DNA of 64,000 bases from Mycobacterium sp. IS-1590 (GTDB lineage: Bacteria > Actinomycetota > Actinomycetes > Mycobacteriales > Mycobacteriaceae): NCBI RefSeq assembly GCF_001500025.1, contig NZ_LQIW01000012.1:310001-374000 (forward strand). Reading direction: 5' to 3'. The position numbers were made by a program, and so were the translations under genes. The notes beneath the pieces were generated by a model that did no database searches, had not been told where the DNA came from, and saw nothing but the letters and a program-made list of their open reading frames with translations. Shown here in pieces: positions 1 to 6,324 of the stretch (the first letter of the stretch is position 1; each line of letters begins with the position of its first letter).

Positions 1-777
1 CCAGTAGCCGGAGATCGATGACGCCCATTTCGCCTCGATGCCGCGCTCCTTGCGGATGTAGGGCCGCAGGTTGTGCATGACGGCCTGGGCCTCGCCGTGG
101 ATGAACACCTGCACCTGCCCGGGCAGCCACGGGGTCTCCTTGACCGCGGCGATCAGCGGGGCATGGTCACCGGCCTGATCCTCGGGCACCAGGTCGGCTC
201 GCCCACCGCGATAGATCCAGCGCACCTCGACACCGTCGGGCTTCTTCAGCGGAATCTCGTCGTCGGGGCCGGCGACCTCGATGAAAACTCGCCCGATCGC
301 GTTGTCCGGCAGCGCTTCCAGCGCGGCGCTGATCGCGGGCACCGCGGCTTCGTCGCCCGCCATCAAATGCCAGTCCGCCGCCGGATCGGGCGCATAGGCG
401 CCGCTGGGCCCCATCAGGTAGGCGGGCTGACCGGGGGTCGCGGCCGCCGCCCATGGCCCGGCGACGCCGTGCTCACCGTGCACCACGAAGTCGATGCAGA
501 TCTCGCGGCGCTCGGGGTCGACGCTGCGCACGGTGTAGGTGCGCACGGTGGGCCGCCGCTCCGGCGGCAGCGACGAGAACGAGTCGAGTGTCAGCGGCTG
601 CGGCAATTGCGCCACATCGATGCCGCGATCGACGATCACGATCTTGACGTAGGCATCGGTGAACTCGTTCGGGGTGAACGTGTCGAACCCCGACCCGCCG
701 AGAACCAGTCGAATCATGTGCGGTGTCAATTGCTCGGTACGCACCACTTCAAAGGTGTGTATCGGTCGCGCTGCCAC
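1..777 (-). CDS. viuB: Siderophore-interacting protein (ViuB-like flavin reductase), C-terminus cut by window edge
   Basis: Encodes 259 residues of a FAD-dependent siderophore-interacting protein, which releases iron from ferric siderophores by reduction in the cytosol. Visible family features are the early HTFEVVRTEQLTPHMIRLVLGG stretch type (flavin barrel), the VRTYTVRS FAD-contact motif and the C-terminal HGEAQAVMHNLRPYIRKERG region, after which the frame runs off the window. The start is taken as GTG at 777 because a GGAGGG-type site lies 7 bases upstream; an in-frame ATG at 813 lacks such a site. In M. tuberculosis viuB (Rv2895c) lies next to the dprA homologue (from memory); here about 14 kb of aromatic-catabolism genes separate them. 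The gene is not obviously part of the cat operon, since a separate promoter-like element precedes it. Confidence 0.85.
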   Translation of the reverse strand, partial: MAARPIHTFEVVRTEQLTPHMIRLVLGGSGFDTFTPNEFTDAYVKIVIVDRGIDVAQLPQPLTLDSFSSLPPERRPTVRTYTVRSVDPERREICIDFVVHGEHGVAGPWAAAATPGQPAYLMGPSGAYAPDPAADWHLMAGDEAAVPAISAALEALPDNAIGRVFIEVAGPDDEIPLKKPDGVEVRWIYRGGRADLVPEDQAGDHAPLIAAVKETPWLPGQVQVFIHGEAQAVMHNLRPYIRKERGIEAKWASSISGYW

Positions 778-828
778 GAAGAATCCCTCCAAGAACTCGG
801 CCGACCTGGTCATTCGTCGGCCTTATCG

Positions 829-834
829 ACTATA
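829..834 (-). promoter_or_regulatory. Candidate -10 element for the siderophore-interacting gene
   Basis: TATAGT on the minus strand, about 50 bases upstream of the GTG start at 777 and in the 158-base gap after catC. It fits the mycobacterial TANNNT -10 form. No convincing -35 box or iron box is seen beside it. Confidence 0.4.
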
Positions 835-935
835 CGAGCGGGCCACGCCGACCGGGGGCCCACGTCGCCGGGCCGACGGACGGCCCACGCAGGCGCACCC
901 GCTCACGATGTTCTCGACCGCTGGCACAGCACCGC

Positions 936-1217
936 TCAGTTGCGGATGTCGGATGGGTGCGTCGCCAGCGGGGTCACCTCGATGAGCATGTACGGGAACA
1001 GCGGCAGACCCGAGAGGATCTGGTGCAGTTCGTCGTTGGATTCCACATCGAATATCGAGTAGTTCGCATACTCACCGACGATGCGCCAGATGTGCGGCCA
1101 TTTGCCTGCGCGTTGCAAATCCTGGCTGTAGCGCTTCTCCCGGGCCACCATCTCGTCGCGTTGCTGCGGGTCGAGGTCGGTCGGGAGGTCGACGTCCATG
1201 CGTACGTGGAAGATCAC
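936..1217 (-). CDS. catC: Muconolactone delta-isomerase
   Basis: A 93-residue protein, the usual size for CatC, which isomerises muconolactone to 3-oxoadipate enol-lactone in the catechol branch of the beta-ketoadipate pathway. The sequence shows the family's MIFHVRMDVDLP start, the EKRYSQDLQRAGKWPHIWRIVG central segment type, and the LHQILSGLPLFPYM part that builds the small ferredoxin-like fold. It starts with GTG at 1217, overlapping the TGA of catA (GTGA), so translation is probably coupled. It is the last gene of the leftward catR-catB-catA-catC set. The product feeds PcaD, encoded at 13.1-13.9 kb. Confidence 0.95.
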   Translation of the reverse strand: MIFHVRMDVDLPTDLDPQQRDEMVAREKRYSQDLQRAGKWPHIWRIVGEYANYSIFDVESNDELHQILSGLPLFPYMLIEVTPLATHPSDIRN

Positions 1218-2101
1218 GCGACATCATTCCCCACCGGGTCGAGGACGAAGTCGTAGACGACTTTCTGGGTGCCGTCGGGCTGGCCCTGCGGGTCGAGGAC
1301 GAGCTCGGGCTTGACGGCATCGGCGATGTCGTCGCCGTTATGCGGGTCGCCGGGGAAATACAGTTGCGCGGTGAGCAGTTCGTAGCCCGGCGCGGAAACC
1401 TTGACGTGCAGATGCGCAGGCCGCCACGCGTGCCATCCCGCCGCTGCGATCAACTTGCCGCACGAGCCGTCGGTCGGAATCTGGTAGGGGGCCGGCCGGA
1501 TGGTGGTGATCTCGAACGCCCCGTCGGCGCCGGTTGTGAAGGTGCCGCGCAGATTCCACTCGGGCAGGTTCGGTGCGAACTGCGAGTAGAAGCCGTCGGC
1601 GTCTGCGTGCCACAGTTCGACCTTGCCCGGCAGCGGCGTGCCGTCGGTCGCGGTGATCCGCCCCTCCCACACCAGCGGGGTGCCCTGCTCGCCGTCGCGC
1701 ATCGGGATCGCCCCGCGCGCACCACATTCGGGTGAGCCGGGCACGTAGTACGGGCCCTCGATGGTGCCCTTGTTGCCCTTGCGGTGGTCGGTGGCGACCT
1801 CTTCGACGACGTGCTCCACCCAGACGTCGAGGAACAGCGGCCACTCACCGCCGTTGCCCACGTCGATCAGCCACGCCTTGAGCGCGTTGTACTCGTCGTA
1901 GGTGACGCGGTGGCGGCGGATGGTGTCGTGTACGGCCGACAGGACCTCGCGGGCCAACAGGCTGACCCGCTCCTTGGGGGTGTCCCGGACCGCCTGGTAC
2001 GGAGACTTGTCGGCGTGAAACCGCTCGGTCGCACATGCGCCCGATGCCGCCGCCGTAGCGGTGCCGACCGGAACCTCGATGATGCTTTCCATGGTGGTCA
2101 T
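1214..2101 (-). CDS. catA: Catechol 1,2-dioxygenase (intradiol)
   Basis: A 295-residue intradiol dioxygenase that cleaves catechol to cis,cis-muconate with non-haem Fe(III). The N-terminal helical dimerisation domain (about 1-110) is followed by the catalytic beta-sandwich. Iron-ligand regions are recognisable: a Tyr in EGPYYVPGSPE, a Tyr in PAPYQIPTDG, and the paired His of RPAHLHVKV. The start ATG at 2101 is preceded by a purine-rich GAGAGAAGAGAG stretch. An open frame continues far upstream through catB antisense-free sequence, but those codons are another frame of catB and are not part of this gene. A 56-base gap separates it from catB upstream, and it overlaps catC downstream by 4 bases. 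Confidence 0.96.
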   Translation of the reverse strand: MTTMESIIEVPVGTATAAASGACATERFHADKSPYQAVRDTPKERVSLLAREVLSAVHDTIRRHRVTYDEYNALKAWLIDVGNGGEWPLFLDVWVEHVVEEVATDHRKGNKGTIEGPYYVPGSPECGARGAIPMRDGEQGTPLVWEGRITATDGTPLPGKVELWHADADGFYSQFAPNLPEWNLRGTFTTGADGAFEITTIRPAPYQIPTDGSCGKLIAAAGWHAWRPAHLHVKVSAPGYELLTAQLYFPGDPHNGDDIADAVKPELVLDPQGQPDGTQKVVYDFVLDPVGNDVA

Positions 2102-2157
2102 GTCGTGCTCTCTTCTCTCCATTGATCTTTCACACCCGGGGCTGACCGCGGGAAGCC

Positions 2158-3261
2158 TTACTTGTCGGTGCGGTAACGACCGAGCTTGTCGGTGTCGATG
2201 TCGATTCCCAGGCCCGGTCCGGCAGGCACGTGCAGCTGACCGTCGTGGATGCGCAGCGGGGTGGCGAGCAGATCGTCGGCCATATCCAAGAAGTTGGACA
2301 GTTCGCCCGCGCGGCGGGATGTCAGCTCGAACGCCGACCCGAACGCGACGGCGCAGGCGGTGCCGAGTTGGCCGTCGATCTGGTTTCCCATCACCACCTC
2401 CAATCCGAGTCCCTCGGCGAGGTGATGCACTCGCCGCGAACCGGTGAAACCGGTCCGCGCGGTCTTGATGCTGACCGCGGTCGCCGACCCGCCCATGATC
2501 TCGCGCGTGACGTCGGCCGGGGTCGGCACGGATTCGTCGGCGATGAACGGAATGTCGAGGTGCGACACCAGCCAGCGGCGGCCCAGCACATCGTCGGCCG
2601 GACAAAGCTCCTCGGCGAAGAGCAGGTCCAGATCGACCATCTCGTTCATCGCGCGCAGCGACTCCGCGGCCGTCCAGCCCCGGTTCCCGTCGATGTAGAG
2701 CTCGACGGAGTTCCCGAAGTGCTCGCGGAGCGCGCGCACGACCGCGGTGTCCAGGGAGACCGGCCGGCGACCGACCTTCACCTTGAAGGTCGTGATTCCG
2801 TAGACGTCGTTGACGCGTTCGGCCTCGGCCACCATCTTTTCCGGCGTGTCGAAGCCCAACATGTGGCTGACCCGCATGTGGTCGGTGTAGCCGCCGAGCA
2901 ACGCGGTGACCGGCAACCCGAGGGTCCGGCCGAGCGCGTCCCAGATCGCCATGTCGACAGCGGCTTTCGCGGTGGGGTTGCCCACCGTACGGGCCAGCCG
3001 AGCGTGGATCGTTTCGCGCTCGGTGAGCGTCAGACCCACGATCTGCGGCGTGAAGACCTGGCGGATCACCGCGAGGATTCCGTCCTGGGTCTCGCCGTAG
3101 GTGAATGGCCGCGGCGGCGCCTCGGCCACGCCGACCACGCCTTCGTCGGTGTGCACCCGCACCAGGACGTGCTCGGCGGCGCGCACCTCGCCCGAGGCGA
3201 ATTTGAGCGGCTTGACGTAGGGAATCGCGAACGGAATGGCCTCGACGGCAACTATTTTCAT
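2158..3261 (-). CDS. catB: Muconate cycloisomerase (enolase superfamily)
   Basis: A 367-residue enzyme converting cis,cis-muconate to muconolactone. It belongs to the muconate lactonising group of the enolase superfamily: an N-terminal capping domain (1-120) and a barrel domain. The barrel carries the K-x-K pair in TTFKVKVG, metal-ligand acids in YIDGNRGW, AEELC and ADESV, and the distal Lys in AVSIKTARTG. The ATG at 3261 overlaps the stop of catR (ATGA), so the regulator and the enzyme are probably translated together, an arrangement suggesting autoregulated co-expression. It lies between catR and catA in pathway-related order. Confidence 0.94.
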   Translation of the reverse strand: MKIVAVEAIPFAIPYVKPLKFASGEVRAAEHVLVRVHTDEGVVGVAEAPPRPFTYGETQDGILAVIRQVFTPQIVGLTLTERETIHARLARTVGNPTAKAAVDMAIWDALGRTLGLPVTALLGGYTDHMRVSHMLGFDTPEKMVAEAERVNDVYGITTFKVKVGRRPVSLDTAVVRALREHFGNSVELYIDGNRGWTAAESLRAMNEMVDLDLLFAEELCPADDVLGRRWLVSHLDIPFIADESVPTPADVTREIMGGSATAVSIKTARTGFTGSRRVHHLAEGLGLEVVMGNQIDGQLGTACAVAFGSAFELTSRRAGELSNFLDMADDLLATPLRIHDGQLHVPAGPGLGIDIDTDKLGRYRTDK

Positions 3262-4169
3262 GAGTCTTCCTCGCTGAGTGCGGATACCGGCGGCGCGTAT
3301 GCCGCCGACAAGACGGCCACGACGGCGTCGACGACGGGGTTGTCGACGCCCCGGCGCCACGCGAGTGCCAGTTCGATCGACGCGCCGTCGAGCAGGTCGC
3401 GGAACACCACGCCGTGCAGCGGCAACGCCCGTACCGACGCGGGCACCATCGCGACCCCCAGCCCGGCGGCGACCAACGCCAGCAGCACCGCGGTGCCGGG
3501 GGCGACGTGTTCGCGGTGCGGCACGAACCCGGCCCGGCGGCAGGCCCGTACGACGGTGTCGTTGACCGCGGAGTCCTGACCCGCATAGCCGATGAACGGC
3601 TCGCTGCGCAGGTCCGCCAGCGAGATGACGGGCTCGGCGACCAGTCGATGATCGGCGGACACGGCCAGGATCAGCGGCTCGTCGTCGATGGTCTGCAGCT
3701 CGATCTCGTCGCCGACTGCGGGCGGGCGCAGCACGCCGACGTCGAGCGCGCCGGTCTCCAGCCTTTCGCACTGGGCGGGCGTGAGCACGTCGGCGTGGAT
3801 GTCGAGGGCCAGGGCGGGCAGCTCCTGGCGCAGGATGCGGGCCATCCGCGGAAGGTGAGTGAACGCAGCGGTACCCGTCAGGCCCAGTCGCAACAGTCCA
3901 GAGCGGCCGGCGGCGATGCGGCGCACCCCTCGCTGGGCCTCATCGACCCGGTCCAGGATGCGGTCGGCTTCGTCGCGCAGGAACTCGCCCGCGGCGGTCA
4001 GTGACACGTGGCGGGTGGTCCGGTTGAACAGCGTGACGTCCAGCTCGTCCTCGAGTTGGCGGATGGCATAGGACAGCGCCGGCTGCGCAACGTGCAGGAG
4101 CTCGGCGGCCTGCCCGAAATGGCAGGTCTCGGCCACCGCCGCGAAGTAGCGCAGGTGCCGCAGCTCCAT
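3258..4169 (-). CDS. catR: LysR-type regulator of the cat/ben region
   Basis: A 303-residue LysR-type transcription factor. Residues 1-60 form the winged HTH (MELRHLRYFAAVAE, QPALSYAIRQLEDEL, LFNRTTRHVSLTAAG); residues 90-295 form the effector domain, which in BenM/CatR relatives binds muconate or benzoate. It is divergent from benA with a 235-base shared region and overlaps catB by 4 bases. A good ribosome site (GGAAGGGAG) precedes the ATG. It is a clear paralogue of the LysR protein at 14.0 kb: both share MELRHLRYF, RTTR, LGLLRPP/VGVLRPP and LVAAGLGVA segments. The name catR is inferred from position; effector and targets are not shown by sequence. Confidence 0.85.
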   Translation of the reverse strand: MELRHLRYFAAVAETCHFGQAAELLHVAQPALSYAIRQLEDELDVTLFNRTTRHVSLTAAGEFLRDEADRILDRVDEAQRGVRRIAAGRSGLLRLGLTGTAAFTHLPRMARILRQELPALALDIHADVLTPAQCERLETGALDVGVLRPPAVGDEIELQTIDDEPLILAVSADHRLVAEPVISLADLRSEPFIGYAGQDSAVNDTVVRACRRAGFVPHREHVAPGTAVLLALVAAGLGVAMVPASVRALPLHGVVFRDLLDGASIELALAWRRGVDNPVVDAVVAVLSAAYAPPVSALSEEDS

Positions 4170-4267
4170 TGCGTCGCTCCCTTCCGGCTGTGTCCGGCCC
4201 CCTTGATGAGCCTCGATGTGATCGCCGACACCATTGACGGTAACGGTGCGATCGATAGATCACAAAG

Positions 4268-4291
4268 ACCTATTAGCGACTGATTTAGGGG
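4268..4291. promoter_or_regulatory. Probable LysR operator (shared with the pca promoter)
   Basis: ACCTATT, seven bases, then GATTTAGGGG. The same pattern, ACCTATT-N7-GATTAAGAGG, occurs at 13975-13998 in the other LysR divergent promoter. The layout is a T-N11 LysR-type box with imperfect dyad arms (CCT...AGG). It lies about 100 bases upstream of catR and 114 bases upstream of benA. Confidence 0.6.
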
Positions 4292-4321
4292 ATTCATTTA
4301 TCAATAGCCACCTGGGCCACG

Positions 4322-4339
4322 ACTAGGCATAACCCTAGT
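4322..4339. promoter_or_regulatory. Perfect inverted repeat in the benA promoter
   Basis: ACTAGG-CATAAC-CCTAGT: two perfect 6-base arms with a 6-base spacer, 66 bases upstream of the benA ATG. It is distinct from the LysR-like motif at 4268. A dimeric activator such as the LuxR-type protein encoded downstream at 9.05 kb is one possible ligand; that is inference from position only. Confidence 0.4.
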
Positions 4340-4404
4340 GTGACCGGCGCCACTCACTGTCAGAGTGCAGATAAGCGTCACATCCACCCCCGTTGGAGGT
4401 CCCC

Positions 4405-5772
4405 ATGACCGCATCGATATCCGCCCCGAAAAGCCGCGTCGCCGCCGTGCTGTCCGACGCGGTGATCGACGACCCCGAGGCCGGGATCTACCGGGCCAAC
4501 CGCCGGATCTTCACCGACGAGGAGATCTTCGAACTCGAGATGAAGCACATCTTCGAGGGCAACTGGGTCTACCTCGCCCACGAGAGCCAGGTCGCGAACC
4601 CCGGTGACTACTTCACCACCTACATCGGCAGGCAGCCCGTCGTCATCACCCGCGACAAGAGCGGCCAGATGCACTGTCTGATCAATGCATGCGCACACCG
4701 TGGCGCGATGCTCTGCCGACGCAAGACCGACAACCGGATGACGTTGACGTGCCCCTTCCACGGATGGACGTTCCGCAATGACGGAGCTCTGCTCAAGGTC
4801 AAGGACCCCGAGGGCGCCGGCTATCCGGAGACGTTCAACGCCAACGGCTCCCACAACCTGACCCGGGTCGCCCGGTTCGAGAGCTATCGCGGCTTCCTGT
4901 TCGGCAGCATCAACGACGATGTGTTGCCGCTGTCAGAGCACCTGGGTGACGCCACCAAGGTCATCGACATGCTCGTCGATCAGTCCCCCGACGGCCTGGA
5001 GGTGCTGCGGGGGTCGTCGACGTACACCTATGACGGCAACTGGAAAGTGCAGGCGGAGAACGGCGCCGACGGCTACCACGTGACCGCGACGCACTGGAAC
5101 TATGCAGCCACGACCAGTCGCCGCGGCACCGGCGAATCCTCGAACGACACCAAGGCTCTCGACGCGGGCAACTGGGGCAAGTCGGGCGGCGGGTACTGGT
5201 CGTTCCCCCACGGCCACCTGTGCCTGTGGACCTGGGCCGCCAACCCGCAGGATCGACCGCTGTGGGACAAGCTCGACGAGCTCAAGGCCGCGCACGGCGA
5301 CGCCAAGGGCGATTTCATGGTTCGCGGTTCTCGCAACCTGTGCGTCTACCCGAATCTGTATCTGATGGACCAGTTCTCGACGCAGATCCGGCACTTCCGG
5401 CCGATCGCGCCCGACCAGACCGAGGTGACGATCTACTGCATCGCACCGAAAGGCGAAAGCGCCGCTGCCCGGACGCAACGGATCCGCCAGTACGAGGACT
5501 TCTTCAACGCGTCCGGGATGGCCACCCCCGACGATCTCGAAGAGTTCCGCTCGTGCCAGTTGACGTTCCGCGCCGAAGCCGCCCCGTGGAACGACATGAG
5601 CCGCGGCGCAAAGCACTGGTTGACCGGGCCCGACGAGGTCGCCACCTCATTGGGTATGGACGGCGTCGTATCGGCCGGAGTCAAGAACGAAGACGAGGGT
5701 CTCTACCCCGTCCAGCACGGCTACTGGCTGCACACCATGCGCGAGGCGCTGCAGAAGGAATCGGAGAAGTGA
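4405..5772 (+). CDS. benA: Benzoate 1,2-dioxygenase, alpha (Rieske) subunit
   Basis: A 455-residue ring-hydroxylating dioxygenase large subunit that, with BenB and the reductase, converts benzoate to the cis-dihydrodiol carboxylate. The Rieske cluster ligands are visible as C96-A-H98 and C116-x2-H119. The mononuclear iron site follows the D222-G-Y-H225-x4-H230 pattern. Length and motifs fit the benzoate/toluate group; substrate choice is supported by the neighbouring cat genes and the fused BenD. The ATG at 4405 is chosen because GGAGGT precedes it by four bases; an upstream in-frame TTG would put that site inside the gene. It heads a rightward operon benA-benB-benCD. Confidence 0.95.
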   Translation: MTASISAPKSRVAAVLSDAVIDDPEAGIYRANRRIFTDEEIFELEMKHIFEGNWVYLAHESQVANPGDYFTTYIGRQPVVITRDKSGQMHCLINACAHRGAMLCRRKTDNRMTLTCPFHGWTFRNDGALLKVKDPEGAGYPETFNANGSHNLTRVARFESYRGFLFGSINDDVLPLSEHLGDATKVIDMLVDQSPDGLEVLRGSSTYTYDGNWKVQAENGADGYHVTATHWNYAATTSRRGTGESSNDTKALDAGNWGKSGGGYWSFPHGHLCLWTWAANPQDRPLWDKLDELKAAHGDAKGDFMVRGSRNLCVYPNLYLMDQFSTQIRHFRPIAPDQTEVTIYCIAPKGESAAARTQRIRQYEDFFNASGMATPDDLEEFRSCQLTFRAEAAPWNDMSRGAKHWLTGPDEVATSLGMDGVVSAGVKNEDEGLYPVQHGYWLHTMREALQKESEK

Positions 5773-5774
5773 CG

Positions 5775-6314
5775 ATGACGACCACCGCTGGAACGAGCCC
5801 CGCGACAACGGGTTCGGCCGACAAACTGATCACCCAGAACGCCATCGAGCAATTCCTTTACCGCGAGGCGCGCTATCTCGATGACCGCGAGTTCGAGAAG
5901 TGGTTGGACTGCTACGCCGATGACGTGCAGTACTGGATGCCCGCATGGACCGACGACGACCGGCTCGTCGAGGACCCTACGCGCGACATCTCGCTGATCT
6001 ACTACGCCAACAAGGGCGGCCTCGAGGACCGGGTGTTTCGCATCCGCACCGAGCGTTCGTCGGCGACGTCTCTGCCCGAGCCGCGCACCAGCCACAACAT
6101 CTCCAACGTCGAGGTCATCGAACGACGCGGAAACCTGGTCGACGTCCGGTTCAACTGGCACACCATGTATTTCCGGTACAAGACCATCGACCCGTACTAC
6201 GGCACGTCCTTCTACACCATCGACTTCACCGGCGACCAACCCTTGATCCGCCGCAAGACGGTCGTGCTCAAGAACGACTACATCCACCACGTGGTGGACA
6301 TCTACCACGTCTGA
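5775..6314 (+). CDS. benB: Benzoate 1,2-dioxygenase, beta subunit
   Basis: A 179-residue small subunit of the ring-hydroxylating dioxygenase with the NTF2-like cone fold; it supports the alpha3-beta3 assembly and has no catalytic metal. Recognisable segments are EQFLYREARYLDDREFEKWLDCYADDVQYWMP at the start and RTSHNISNVEV in the middle. ATG 5775 follows the benA stop by two bases, with a GGAGAAG ribosome site inside the end of benA; a GTG at 5769 overlapping the benA stop is the alternative start. Confidence 0.93.
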   Translation: MTTTAGTSPATTGSADKLITQNAIEQFLYREARYLDDREFEKWLDCYADDVQYWMPAWTDDDRLVEDPTRDISLIYYANKGGLEDRVFRIRTERSSATSLPEPRTSHNISNVEVIERRGNLVDVRFNWHTMYFRYKTIDPYYGTSFYTIDFTGDQPLIRRKTVVLKNDYIHHVVDIYHV

Positions 6315-6324
6315 GGTGCTGACC

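Noticed and set aside
2102..3586. Long open frame upstream of catA giving an apparent 790-residue protein
   Set aside because: The extra part is a shadow frame of catB/catR with Arg-rich, low-complexity composition; the intradiol dioxygenase start at 2101 fits family length.
4255..4273. ATAG-N11-CTAT dyad in the catR-benA region
   Set aside because: The arms are only four bases and the spacing does not match the LysR form; the motif shared with the pca promoter is better supported.
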